Positions 17,589 through 26,426 of a DNA stretch of 64,000 bases are shown here, piece by piece. The position numbers and the translations under genes are program-made. Location: NCBI RefSeq assembly GCF_005233835.1, contig NZ_SZQA01000002.1:346974-410973 (forward strand). The letters run 5' to 3'. The number at the start of each line of letters is the position of its first letter. Within the stretch, counting starts at the first letter, position 1. Under the pieces are notes generated by a model. It saw nothing but the letters and a program-made list of their open reading frames with translations, was not told the origin of the DNA and did no database searches. Source of the stretch: Herbidospora galbida. Its GTDB lineage: Bacteria > Actinomycetota > Actinomycetes > Streptosporangiales > Streptosporangiaceae.

Positions 17589-18776
17589 ATGTCGGATAAC
17601 CCTGGCGCCGCCGAGGCGTCCCCCAGATTGATGAGGCCCCGGGCGGGGCGCGTGGTCGCCGGAGTCGCCCAAGGGGCCGCGGCTCAGCTGCGCCTCGACC
17701 CGGTCGTGCTGCGGCTGGCGTTCGTGCTGCTCACGATCCTCGACGGGGTCGGGGTGGTGGCGTACGCCGCGCTGTGGATGTTCACCGCCACCGAGCAGAC
17801 CGAGCACCCGCACGGCAGCCGCGACTGGGGCCAGGTGGCCGCCTACGGCCTGCTCGGGTTCGCGTTCGGGGCGCTCGCCCTGGTCAGCGGGGCGGCGGCC
17901 GGCGGCCTGGCCATGTGGCCGATCGCCGTCGGCGGGATCGGCTCCCTCATCCTGTGGCAGCAGGCCGAGCCGGGCCGGCGGCAGAAGTGGATGACCTCGA
18001 CCGTCGGCCGGGTGCGCGCCACCTGGGTGCGGTCGGGCATCGGCCTGCTGCTCGTCGGCGTCGGCGTCATCGGGTTCCTCGCGGCGCAGGACCAGCTCGC
18101 CCAGGCCAGCACCGGGCTCGTGTTCACCGCGGTCGTGCTCGGCGGCGTCGCGCTGATCGCCGCGCCGTGGCTGGCCGGGCTGTGGCGGGAGCTGCAGCGG
18201 GAGCGTACCGAGAGGATCCGGCAGGAGGAGCGCGCCGAGGTCGCCGCGCACGTCCACGACTCGGTGCTGCACACCCTGACCCTGATCCAGCGCGCCGCCC
18301 ACGACCCGCGCGAGGTCACCCGCCTGGCCCGCAGCCAGGAGCGCGACCTGCGCAACTGGCTCTACATGCCGAAACAGGACGCCGACGCCACCCTCGCCGC
18401 CGCCGTCCGGCGGGCCGCGGCCGAGGAGGAGGACGCCCACGGCGTCCCGATCGAGATCGTCTGCGTGGGCGACTGCGACCTCGACGACGGCCTGCGGGCG
18501 ATGGTCCACGCGACCCGGCAGTCGATGGTCAACGCGGCGAAGTATTCCGAATCGCCCGTGGTATCGGTTTACCTTGAGGTCGAACCCGGCGAGGCCACCG
18601 TTTTCGTCCGGGATCGCGGGAAGGGGTTCGTGCTTGACGACGTACCGGACGACCGCATGGGCATCCGCCAGTCGATCATCGGCCGGATGGAGCGCTTCGG
18701 CGGCACGGCCCGCGTCAAGACGGCCCCCGGCGAGGGCACCGAGATCACGCTGACGATGAAGAGGACCACCCCATGA
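17589..18776 (+). CDS. PspC-domain sensor histidine kinase
   Basis: About 395 residues. An N-terminal PspC domain (GRVVAGVAQGAAAQLRLDP) is followed by three or four more membrane helices, a phosphoacceptor region with AAHVHDSVLHTL (His near residue 222), and a HATPase domain with MVNAAKYSES (N box) and VRDRGKGF (G box). It is a NarL/LiaS-class kinase of the envelope stress type. ATG at 17589 has GGAG only two bases away, which is close; ATG at 17550 has none. Its stop overlaps the response regulator start (ATGA), so the two form a two-component pair. Confidence 0.88.
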   Translation: MSDNPGAAEASPRLMRPRAGRVVAGVAQGAAAQLRLDPVVLRLAFVLLTILDGVGVVAYAALWMFTATEQTEHPHGSRDWGQVAAYGLLGFAFGALALVSGAAAGGLAMWPIAVGGIGSLILWQQAEPGRRQKWMTSTVGRVRATWVRSGIGLLLVGVGVIGFLAAQDQLAQASTGLVFTAVVLGGVALIAAPWLAGLWRELQRERTERIRQEERAEVAAHVHDSVLHTLTLIQRAAHDPREVTRLARSQERDLRNWLYMPKQDADATLAAAVRRAAAEEEDAHGVPIEIVCVGDCDLDDGLRAMVHATRQSMVNAAKYSESPVVSVYLEVEPGEATVFVRDRGKGFVLDDVPDDRMGIRQSIIGRMERFGGTARVKTAPGEGTEITLTMKRTTP

Positions 18777-19411
18777 AAACGGTAAGAGTGCTGATCGTGG
18801 ACGACCACCGGCTGTTCCGGTCGGGTGTACGGGCCGAGCTCGGCCCCTCCATCCAGGTGGTCGGCGAGGCCGAGGACGTGGAGTCGGCCGTGGCCACGAT
18901 CGCCGAGCTCGAACCCGACGTGGTCCTGCTCGACGTGCACATGCCCGGTGGCGGCGGGGTCGAGGTCCTGCGCCGGGTGCTGGGCTCCGGGGCGCAGGTC
19001 CGGTTCCTGGCCCTGTCGGTCTCCGACGCCGCAGAAGACGTCATCGGCGTCATCCGGGGCGGCGCCCGGGGCTATGTGACCAAGACGATCAGCGGCGCCG
19101 AGCTGACCGACGCGATCACCCGCGTGGCCGACGGCGACGCGGTCTTCTCGCCCCGCCTGGCCGGGTTCGTGCTCGACGCGTTCGCCTCGACCGAGGCCCC
19201 GCCCATCGATCCCGAGCTCGACTCCCTCACGCAGCGTGAGCGGGAGGTGCTCCGGCTGATCGCGCGCGGGTACGCGTACAAGGAGATCGCCAAGGAGCTC
19301 TTCATCAGCGTGAAGACCGTGGAGACCCACGTCTCCTCGGTGCTGCGCAAGCTCCAGCTGTCCAACCGCCACGAGTTGTCCCGCTGGGCCACCGCACGCC
19401 GACTGGTCTGA
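18773..19411 (+). CDS. LuxR/NarL-family response regulator
   Basis: 212 residues. The receiver domain has acidic D10-D11, the phosphoacceptor Asp54 in LLDVHMPG and a conserved Lys in TKTISG. A C-terminal LuxR helix-turn-helix follows (LTQREREVLRLIARG, then KEIAKELFISVKTVETHV). It pairs with the kinase immediately upstream (ATGA overlap) and presumably controls the divergent LiaF/PspC gene and its own operon. Confidence 0.93.
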   Translation: MKTVRVLIVDDHRLFRSGVRAELGPSIQVVGEAEDVESAVATIAELEPDVVLLDVHMPGGGGVEVLRRVLGSGAQVRFLALSVSDAAEDVIGVIRGGARGYVTKTISGAELTDAITRVADGDAVFSPRLAGFVLDAFASTEAPPIDPELDSLTQREREVLRLIARGYAYKEIAKELFISVKTVETHVSSVLRKLQLSNRHELSRWATARRLV

Positions 19412-19438
19412 GAGCGCCGGGTGTGACACGCTTCACAA

Positions 19439-20896
19439 ATGGGGCGTGACGTACCCGCGACGCAGTTCAGCCGCGACGACCGGCGGCGCTACCGCGACAA
19501 GCTGAAGCGCTCGCTCGACGTGCTCGCCCGCATGCTCGGCGAGGCCCGGTTCGACGCCGAGCGGCCGCTGGCCGGGCTGGAGATCGAGCTGAACCTGGTC
19601 GACGACCAGGGCGAGCCGGCGATGAAGAACGCCGAGGTCCTCGACGCGATCTCGGCGCCCGACTGGGACACCGAGCTGGGCCAGTTCAACGTCGAGATCA
19701 ACGTCGAGCCCCGGGAGCTGGGCGGGTCCGGCCTGGTCGAGCTGGAGCAGACCGTCCGCAACAGCCTGAACCACGCCGAGGAACAGGCCCGGACGGTCGG
19801 CGGCCACATGGTTCTGGTCGGCATCCTGCCGACGCTGAAGGAGAGCGACCTCTCCGAGGCCACGCTGTCGGCCAACCCGCGCTACAAGCTGCTGAACGAG
19901 CAGATCTTCGCCGCCCGGGGCGAAGACCTGCGCATCGCGATCGACGGCGTGGAGCGCCTGCACACCTACGCCGACAGCATCACCCCCGAGGCGGCCTGCA
20001 CCAGCGTCCAGCTGCACCTCCAGGTCAGCCCGCGGAACTTCGCCGCCCACTGGAACGCCGCCCAGGCCATCGCCGGGCCGCAGGTCGCCGTGGCCGCCAA
20101 CTCGCCCTACCTGTTCGGCAAGGAGCTCTGGCGCGAGACCCGGCTGAGCCTGTTCGAGCAGGCCACCGACACCCGCCCCGACGAGCTCAAGGCCCAGGGC
20201 GTGCGCCCGCGCGTCTGGTTCGGCGACCGGTGGATCACCTCGGTCTTCGACCTGTTCGAGGAGAACGCCCGCTACTTCCCGGCGCTGCTGCCGATCTGCG
20301 ACGACGAAGACCCGGCGATGGTCCTGGAGGCCGGGGGAGTGCCCACACTCAGTGAGCTGACCCTGCACAACGGCACGGTCTACCGCTGGAACCGCCCCGT
20401 GTACGACATCTCCGGCGGCCTCCCCCACCTGCGCGTCGAGAACCGGGTGCTGCCGGCCGGCCCGTCGGTGGCCGACATCCTGGCCAACGCGGCCTTCTAC
20501 TACGGCCTGATGCGGGTGCTGCCCTTCGCCGAACGCCCTGTCTGGACGCAGATGTCGTTCTCGGCCGCGTCCGACAACCTGCGGGCCGCGGCCCGGCACG
20601 GCATCGACGCCCGCCTCTACTGGCCCGGCCTGGGCGAGGTCACCGCCTCCGAGCTGATCCTGCGCCGCCTGCTGCCGCTGGCGCACGACGGCCTGAACCT
20701 GTGGGGCTGCGACCCCAAGTGCCGCGACCGCCTGCTCGGCATCGTCGAGCAGCGCTGCCTGACCGGGGTGACCGGCGCGACGTGGCAGGTCCGCAAGGTG
20801 CGCGAACACGGCGGCGGCCACGAGGGACTGCGCCGGATGACGCTGGAGTACATGGCCAACATGCACACCAACGAACCCGTTCACCAGTGGGGCTAG
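19439..20896 (+). CDS. Glutamate-cysteine ligase family (GCS2) protein
   Basis: A 485-residue member of the GCS2 carboxylate-amine ligase family. LAGLEIELNLVD near residue 42 and LGQFNVEINVEP near residue 81 provide the acidic metal/ATP-binding residues of this fold. Family members make gamma-glutamyl or related amide bonds, but the real substrate of most actinobacterial members is untested. It differs from the YbdK-type paralogue at 48060-49232. ATG at 19439 lacks a Shine-Dalgarno sequence; initiation may be leaderless. It follows the response regulator gene by 27 bases. Confidence 0.82.
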   Translation: MGRDVPATQFSRDDRRRYRDKLKRSLDVLARMLGEARFDAERPLAGLEIELNLVDDQGEPAMKNAEVLDAISAPDWDTELGQFNVEINVEPRELGGSGLVELEQTVRNSLNHAEEQARTVGGHMVLVGILPTLKESDLSEATLSANPRYKLLNEQIFAARGEDLRIAIDGVERLHTYADSITPEAACTSVQLHLQVSPRNFAAHWNAAQAIAGPQVAVAANSPYLFGKELWRETRLSLFEQATDTRPDELKAQGVRPRVWFGDRWITSVFDLFEENARYFPALLPICDDEDPAMVLEAGGVPTLSELTLHNGTVYRWNRPVYDISGGLPHLRVENRVLPAGPSVADILANAAFYYGLMRVLPFAERPVWTQMSFSAASDNLRAAARHGIDARLYWPGLGEVTASELILRRLLPLAHDGLNLWGCDPKCRDRLLGIVEQRCLTGVTGATWQVRKVREHGGGHEGLRRMTLEYMANMHTNEPVHQWG

Positions 20897-20947
20897 AACT
20901 CCGGGCTTCTCAAGAAATATCCGCCTTTGGGCGTGCAGGATGAGGGC

Positions 20948-21673
20948 GTGCAATTACGCAGGCTCCTGGCGATCTCCCTCTTGGCCCTGACCATGTCGTG
21001 CGGCTCCGTGACCGCCCCCGATCCCGGAGCCGGAGCGGCTCCCGAGGTGACCACGCCCGACCAGATCGAGACCGACCTCGACCCGCCCACCGACCCTCCG
21101 GCCTCCGACTGCGACGTCAAGGGCGAGAACTTCTCCGAGGACGTCCGCCTGGCCCGGTGCCTGACCGAGGAGTTCTGGACCGAGCAGTTCACCGCCTCCG
21201 GCGGCACCTACCAGCCGATCACCCGGTTCGTGGAGTACAACGGCGACGACGGCCCCGACTGCGGGGGGCAGCCCTCCGTGCCGAACAACGCCTTCTACTG
21301 CCCCGACGGCCACTTCATCGCCTACGACGCGACCTGGCTGCAGGGCCTGTACGACCAGCTCGGCGACGGCGCCGTCTACGTCGTGATCCCCCACGAGTTC
21401 GGGCACTCCGTGCAGAACCAGCTGATGTCGAACTTCGAGTTCTCCGTCCAGGCCGAGCTCCAGGCCGACTGCTACGCCGGCGGGACCCTCAAGGGCCTGA
21501 TCGACGGCAAGCGGCTGCAGGCGCAGGAGGGCGACGACGCCGAGCTGATGGCGAACCTGGAGAACGCCGGCGACCCGACCGACGCGTGGTGGGAGCCGGG
21601 CGCGCACGGGACCGCGCAGCAGCGGCAGCTCAACTTCGCGCGGGGCCTCGAAAGTGGCGTCGGGGCCTGCTGA
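20948..21673 (+). CDS. Neutral zinc metallopeptidase, probable lipoprotein
   Basis: 241 residues. A signal peptide (MQLRRLLAISLLALTM) ends in SC, an imperfect lipobox with Cys near residue 18. A Pro/Asp-rich linker follows, then a PF04228-type domain with the zinc motif HEFGH around residue 150 and QAELQADCYAGG downstream, where the Glu is the likely third ligand. It should act outside the membrane. The GTG at 20948 is chosen because AGGA lies 7 bases upstream and the signal peptide begins there. Confidence 0.85.
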   Translation: MQLRRLLAISLLALTMSCGSVTAPDPGAGAAPEVTTPDQIETDLDPPTDPPASDCDVKGENFSEDVRLARCLTEEFWTEQFTASGGTYQPITRFVEYNGDDGPDCGGQPSVPNNAFYCPDGHFIAYDATWLQGLYDQLGDGAVYVVIPHEFGHSVQNQLMSNFEFSVQAELQADCYAGGTLKGLIDGKRLQAQEGDDAELMANLENAGDPTDAWWEPGAHGTAQQRQLNFARGLESGVGAC

Positions 21674-21690
21674 AAGGGCAGACCTACCTG

Positions 21691-22434
21691 ATGGCTCACG
21701 CGATGGCGAGTGGACAGGCCCGACGGCGACGGGTGCGGCGACCGGGGGCGGCGCTCGGGGCGGCGGTGGGGGTGCTGGCCGTGGCCAACGTCCTCAACAA
21801 CACGGTGGCCCGCCGCTACGCGCCGCTGACCTCGGCGGTGGCGACGGGCGCGCTGCTCCTGATCGCCCGCCGGGCCGGGACGGGGGCCCGTGACCTCGGC
21901 TTCGCCTCACCCGTCAAGGGCGCGCTGATCGGCGGCGGCCTGGCCGCCGCCGTGGCGGCCGGCTACACCGGCGGCGTGCTGCTGCCCCCGACGCGCCGCC
22001 TGTTCATGGACGAACGGGCGCTGGCCCTGACCAGGGCCCGGCTGTTCGAGGAGGCGCTGCTGCAGGTGCCGGTCGGGACGGTCCTGCTGGAGGAGGTCGC
22101 CTTCCGGGGTGTGCTCCCGGAGCTCTTCGGCCACTCGTTCAAGCCCCGGACCGCCTCGGTGGCCTCCAACCTGCTGTTCGGGCTGTGGCACGTGCTGCCC
22201 GCCCTCGACATGGCCCGCGCCAACCCGGCCGCCGCCAGGGCGGGCACCCCCCGCCTGGTCGCCGGGACCGTCGCCACCACGACCCTGGCCGGCCTGGGCT
22301 TCCACGAACTGCGCCGGCGCGGAGGCCTGCTCGCCCCCGCGCTGCTGCACCTGGCGACCAACTCGCTCGGCTTCGTCGCGGCCCGGGGGGCCCGCCGGAT
22401 GGACGCCAGGAGGATCCGCCGCTCAGCCGGTTGA
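21691..22434 (+). CDS. CPBP-family intramembrane glutamic protease
   Basis: 247 residues, several hydrophobic segments, and the CPBP/Abi motifs EEVAFRG (about residue 134), FGLWHVL (about 165) and HLATNSLGF near the C-terminus. This family includes Rce1-like intramembrane proteases and bacteriocin-immunity proteins. Start at ATG 21691; ATG 21703 is an alternative. It begins 18 bases after the metallopeptidase gene and ends 12 bases inside the convergent PIG-L gene. Confidence 0.86.
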   Translation: MAHAMASGQARRRRVRRPGAALGAAVGVLAVANVLNNTVARRYAPLTSAVATGALLLIARRAGTGARDLGFASPVKGALIGGGLAAAVAAGYTGGVLLPPTRRLFMDERALALTRARLFEEALLQVPVGTVLLEEVAFRGVLPELFGHSFKPRTASVASNLLFGLWHVLPALDMARANPAAARAGTPRLVAGTVATTTLAGLGFHELRRRGGLLAPALLHLATNSLGFVAARGARRMDARRIRRSAG

Positions 22435-23142
22435 CATCACGTGGAACGACTCCGCGTACGTCCCCTCCGGCAGCCCCCCGGCCTGCGCGTTGGCCGACAG
22501 GAAGCCCTTGACGAAGCCCTCCATGTCGTCCATGTGGCCGGTCTGCGACTCGTGGGCGCGCAGGGCGGCGAGCTTGCGGTCGAGCGTCGCGGTCACGTCG
22601 ACCCAGTGGTTCGGGGTGGGGGAGCCGATCATCCAGACCTCCCGGACCGTCCAGGCCTCCAGGCCCTCCTCGGTGAGCAGGTCGGGGAAGGCGTAGGGGT
22701 TGCGGGCGTCGGGGTAGACCGCGTCGAGGGTGGCCGAGCCGACCGCGCGGTGGTCGGGGTGGGTCGGGCCCAGCCGCACGTAGTTGCGCTCCGGCGTCGA
22801 GGTGATCACCAGGTCGGGCCGGACCTGGCGGATCACCCGGGTGATGTCCTTGCGCAGCCCCAGGGTCGCCTCGACGGCCCCGTCGGGATAGCCGAGGTGG
22901 CGGATGTCGGTCACCCCGACCTGCTTGGCGGCGGCGGCCTGTTCGGCGCGGCGGAGCTCGGCCATGCCCACGCCGTCGACGGCCCGGTCGAAGCCCCCGG
23001 CGTCGCCCGAGGTGGCCAGGAGGTAGACGACCTGGACGCCCCGGTCGGTGAGCGAGGCCACGGTGCCCGCGCCGCCGAAGTCGATGTCGTCGGGGTGGGC
23101 GGTCACCACCAGCACGGTCCGGATCTCCGCGGCGTCCAACAT
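22423..23142 (-). CDS. PIG-L/LmbE family deacetylase
   Basis: 239 residues with the zinc motif AHPDD at residues 15-19 and HPDHRAVG near residue 130, both typical of N-acetylglucosaminyl-type deacetylases such as MshB and Mca. The substrate may be a GlcNAc-containing metabolite or a mycothiol-related compound; the sequence does not settle it. ATG at 23142 has TTGGAGGAC just upstream. Transcribed divergently from the helicase gene. Confidence 0.88.
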   Translation of the reverse strand: MLDAAEIRTVLVVTAHPDDIDFGGAGTVASLTDRGVQVVYLLATSGDAGGFDRAVDGVGMAELRRAEQAAAAKQVGVTDIRHLGYPDGAVEATLGLRKDITRVIRQVRPDLVITSTPERNYVRLGPTHPDHRAVGSATLDAVYPDARNPYAFPDLLTEEGLEAWTVREVWMIGSPTPNHWVDVTATLDRKLAALRAHESQTGHMDDMEGFVKGFLSANAQAGGLPEGTYAESFHVMSTG

Positions 23143-23169
23143 GGGTCCTCCAAGAAGTCGATTGCCGAT

Positions 23170-23189
23170 GTTCGTTCACTTGAGCGAAC
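23170..23189. promoter_or_regulatory. Palindrome upstream of the helicase gene
   Basis: GTTCGTTCA and TGAGCGAAC form an inverted repeat (one mismatch) around CT. It lies between the PIG-L and helicase start codons, about 30-50 bases before the helicase start, where a repressor could act on either gene. Its orientation (GTTCG..CGAAC) is the reverse of the usual CGAAC..GTTCG LexA box. Confidence 0.35.
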
Positions 23190-23205
23190 TGTCGCTGCGC
23201 GGCCC

Positions 23206-23211
23206 TACGCT
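23206..23211 (+). promoter_or_regulatory. -10 element for leaderless helicase transcript
   Basis: TACGCT fits TANNNT and ends 6 bases before the GTG start at 23218, the spacing expected when transcription begins at the start codon. No Shine-Dalgarno sequence is present. Confidence 0.5.
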
Positions 23212-23217
23212 AGACGG

Positions 23218-25434
23218 GTGACCCATCCCTTGCTTGACGGCCTCAACCCCCAGCAGAAGGAGGCCGTCGTCCACCAGGGCGGCCCGCTCCTCATCGTCGC
23301 GGGAGCCGGGTCCGGCAAGACCAGGGTTCTGACCCATCGCATCGCCTACCTGCTGGCCGAGCGCGACGTCCACCCGGGCGAGATCCTCGCGATCACCTTC
23401 ACCAACAAGGCCGCCCGCGAGATGAAAGACCGGGTCGACAAGCTGATCGGCCCGCGCTCCAAGGCCATGTGGGTGATGACCTTCCACAGCGCCTGCGTCC
23501 GCATCCTGCGCCGCGAGGCCAAGCGCCTGGGCTTCACCACCAGCTTCTCCATCTACGACCAGGCCGACTCCCAGCGGCTGATGGCCCTGGTCTGCCGCGA
23601 GATGGACCTCGACCCCAAGCGCTACCCGCCGAGGTCGTTCTCCGCCCAGGTCAGCAACATGAAGAACGAGCTGATCGACTACGAGACCGCCGCCGACAAG
23701 GCGCAGACCCACCTCGAGAAGACGCTAGCCGAGGCCTACCGCACCTACCAGCGCCGCCTCACCGAGGCCGGCGCGATGGACTTCGACGACCTGATCATGC
23801 TCGCGGTCACGCTGTTCCAGCTCTTCCCCGAGGTCGCCGAACACTACCGGCGCCGGTTCCGCCACGTCATGGTCGACGAATACCAAGACACCAACCACGC
23901 GCAGTACACGCTGGTCAGGGAGCTCGTCGGCGTCGAGCCGCTGAAGCCGGCCGGCGAAGACGCGATCGCCCCCGCCGAGCTCGTGGTGGTCGGCGACGCC
24001 GACCAGTCGATCTACGCCTTCCGCGGCGCCTCGATCCGCAACATCCTGGAGTTCGAGCGCGACTACCCGTCGGCCAAGACGATCCTGCTGGAGCAGAACT
24101 ACCGCTCCACCCAGACGATCCTCAACGCCGCCAACGCGGTCATCTCCCGCAACGAGAGCCGCAAGCCCAAGAACCTCTGGTCCGACCAGGGCGCCGGCCC
24201 CAAGATCATCGGCTACGTCGCCGACAACGAGCACGACGAGGCCACCTTCGTCGCCCAAGAGGTCGACCGCCTCTCCGACGACGAGGGCGTCACCCCCGGC
24301 CAGGTCGCGGTCTTTTACCGCACCAACTCGGCCTCCCGCGTCTTCGAAGAGATCTTCATCCGCACCGGCCTGCCCTACCGGGTCGTCGGCGGCGTGCGCT
24401 TCTACGAGCGCAAAGAGGTCAAAGACCTGCTGGCCTACCTGCGCGTGCTGGCGAACCCGAGTGACACGGTCTCGCTGCGCCGCATCCTCAACGTGCCCAA
24501 GCGCGGCATCGGCGACCGCGCCGAGTCGATGGTCGAGGCGTTCGCGTCCAGGGAGCGGATCTCCTTCTGGGAGGGCCTGCGCCGCGCCGAGGAGGCCCAC
24601 GGCATCGCGACCCGCTCGCTCAACCAGATCCGCGAGTTCGTGACCCTGCTCGACGATCTGCGGGCGAAGGAACTGCCGATCTCCGACCTGGCCGAGGAGA
24701 TCCTGACCTCGACCGGCTACCGCACCGAGCTCGAGACCTCCGGCGACCCGCAAGACGAGAGCCGCATCGAGAACCTCAACGAGCTGATCTCGGTCGCCTC
24801 CGAGTTCGAGGCGGCCAACCCCGAGGGCACCCTGGTCGACTTCCTGGAGCAGGTCTCCCTGGTCGCCGACGCCGACTCGATCCCCGACCCCGACGGCGAG
24901 AGCGGCGGCGTGGTGACCCTGATGACCCTCCACACCGCCAAGGGCCTGGAGTTCCCCGTGGTCTTCCTGACCGCGATGGAAGACGGCGTCTTCCCCCACA
25001 TGCGATCCCTGAGCGACCCGAAGGAACTCGAGGAGGAGCGCCGCCTCGCCTACGTGGGCATCACCCGCGCCGAGAAGCGCCTCTACCTGTCCCGCGCCGC
25101 CGTCCGCACCGCGTGGGGCGCCCCCTCCTTCAACCCGGCCTCCCGCTTCCTCGCCGAGGTCCCCCACGACCTGGTCGAGTGGCGCAACGACCCGAAGAAG
25201 AACGCGTGGGGCGCCGCGACCAAGCGCGAGACCCGCCCGCTCGCGAGCCGCGGCGGCGGCAAGCCCGCCGTCCGGTTCACCGCGGGCGACCGCGTGACCC
25301 ACGACCAGTTCGGGCTGGGCACGGTGCTCGAGGTCGAGGGCGAAGACGAGAAGACCCGGGCGAAGATCGACTTTGGCAGCGCGGGCGTGAAGACCCTCAT
25401 GACGCACTACGCGAAGAGCCTCGAAAAGCTGTAA
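23218..25434 (+). CDS. pcrA: ATP-dependent DNA helicase PcrA/UvrD
   Basis: A 738-residue superfamily 1A 3'-5' helicase. Visible motifs are the Walker A AGAGSGKT (about residue 28), TFTNKAA, the DExx box VDEYQDTN (about residue 218), GDADQSIYAFRGA, NYRSTQTI, TLHTAKGLEF and VGITRAEKRLYLSRA. The last 50 residues form the PcrA tudor-like domain (GDRVTHDQFGLGTVLEVEG) that binds RNA polymerase in homologues. It acts in nucleotide excision repair and replication-fork maintenance. GTG at 23218 has no ribosome binding site but a -10 element sits 6 bases before it. The much longer in-frame extension upstream is antisense to the PIG-L gene. Confidence 0.95.
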   Translation: MTHPLLDGLNPQQKEAVVHQGGPLLIVAGAGSGKTRVLTHRIAYLLAERDVHPGEILAITFTNKAAREMKDRVDKLIGPRSKAMWVMTFHSACVRILRREAKRLGFTTSFSIYDQADSQRLMALVCREMDLDPKRYPPRSFSAQVSNMKNELIDYETAADKAQTHLEKTLAEAYRTYQRRLTEAGAMDFDDLIMLAVTLFQLFPEVAEHYRRRFRHVMVDEYQDTNHAQYTLVRELVGVEPLKPAGEDAIAPAELVVVGDADQSIYAFRGASIRNILEFERDYPSAKTILLEQNYRSTQTILNAANAVISRNESRKPKNLWSDQGAGPKIIGYVADNEHDEATFVAQEVDRLSDDEGVTPGQVAVFYRTNSASRVFEEIFIRTGLPYRVVGGVRFYERKEVKDLLAYLRVLANPSDTVSLRRILNVPKRGIGDRAESMVEAFASRERISFWEGLRRAEEAHGIATRSLNQIREFVTLLDDLRAKELPISDLAEEILTSTGYRTELETSGDPQDESRIENLNELISVASEFEAANPEGTLVDFLEQVSLVADADSIPDPDGESGGVVTLMTLHTAKGLEFPVVFLTAMEDGVFPHMRSLSDPKELEEERRLAYVGITRAEKRLYLSRAAVRTAWGAPSFNPASRFLAEVPHDLVEWRNDPKKNAWGAATKRETRPLASRGGGKPAVRFTAGDRVTHDQFGLGTVLEVEGEDEKTRAKIDFGSAGVKTLMTHYAKSLEKL

Positions 25435-25499
25435 AAGCAAGATCCGGGAGTGCGAAATGCGATATTTCCTGACGCGTACACCCGAGAGACGAGGATCAC

Positions 25500-26423
25500 A
25501 TGGCCGGCGAACTGATCGACGTGCACGCCCACTTCGTGACCGGTGACTACATCGCCGCCGCCACCGAAGCGGGGCACGTCACCCCCGACGGCATGCCCCG
25601 ATGGCCGGCCTGGACGCCCGAAGACCACTTGAGCCTGATGGACGTCAACGGCATCCAGAAGTCGTTCCTGTCCGTCTCCTCGCCCGGCACCCACTTCGGC
25701 GACGACGTGGCGGCCCGGAAGCTCTCGCGGCAGGTCAACGAGTACGCCGCCGACCTGGCCAGAAGGCGCCCCGACCGCTTCGGCCACTTCGCCTCGCTGC
25801 CCCTGCCCGACGTCGAGGGGGCGCTGGCCGAGCTCGCCCACGCCCTCGACGAGCTGGGCGGCGACGGGGTGGCCCTGATGAGCAACGCCCACGGCCGCTA
25901 TCTCGGCGACCCGGCCTACGAGCCGCTGTGGGAGGAGCTCGACCGGCGGCGGGCGGTGGTGTTCGTCCACCCGACCTCGCCGGTGAACCACGAGCAGGTC
26001 GCCATCGGGCGGCCGAGGCCGATGCTGGAGTTCATCTTCGACACCACCCGGACCGTCTCCGACCTGGTGTTCACGGGTGTCCTGACCCGGCATCCGGGCA
26101 TCAGGTGGATCTTCACCCACGGCGGCGGGACCCTGCCGCTGCTGTCCGACCGCATGGAGCTGTTCCGGACCGCCTTCTTCGGCGGCTCGCCCGATGACGC
26201 GTCGGTCGTCGAGCAGGTCGGGAAGCTGTGGTTCGACATCGCCGGAACGCCCTTCCCCCGGCAGGTGCCCGCCTTGGAGAAGGCCTTCGGCGCCGAGCGG
26301 GTCCTCTACGGCAGCGACTACTGCTTCACGCCGCCTCCGGCGGTGGCGGCTCAGGTGGCGTCGGTCGACGCGACCTGGCGGGCGCTGACCACGGCCAACG
26401 CCCGCCGGCTGCTCGACCGCTGA
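25500..26423 (+). CDS. Amidohydrolase-2 family (ACMSD-like) hydrolase or decarboxylase
   Basis: 307 residues of TIM-barrel metal-dependent hydrolase type. Metal ligands are suggested by H9 and H11 in VHAHF, His in VFVHPTS near residue 160, His in FTHGGG near residue 205 and Asp in YGSDYCF near residue 270. The pattern matches the PF04909 group, which includes aminocarboxymuconate-semialdehyde and 6-methylsalicylate decarboxylases. Which substrate is used is not evident. ATG at 25500 follows GAGG by 6 bases. Confidence 0.85.
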   Translation: MAGELIDVHAHFVTGDYIAAATEAGHVTPDGMPRWPAWTPEDHLSLMDVNGIQKSFLSVSSPGTHFGDDVAARKLSRQVNEYAADLARRRPDRFGHFASLPLPDVEGALAELAHALDELGGDGVALMSNAHGRYLGDPAYEPLWEELDRRRAVVFVHPTSPVNHEQVAIGRPRPMLEFIFDTTRTVSDLVFTGVLTRHPGIRWIFTHGGGTLPLLSDRMELFRTAFFGGSPDDASVVEQVGKLWFDIAGTPFPRQVPALEKAFGAERVLYGSDYCFTPPPAVAAQVASVDATWRALTTANARRLLDR

Positions 26424-26426
26424 GGT

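Noticed and set aside
22441..23217. In-frame 259-residue N-terminal extension of the helicase
   Set aside because: It is antisense to the PIG-L deacetylase gene and lacks helicase homology; the Q motif of PcrA begins just after GTG 23218.
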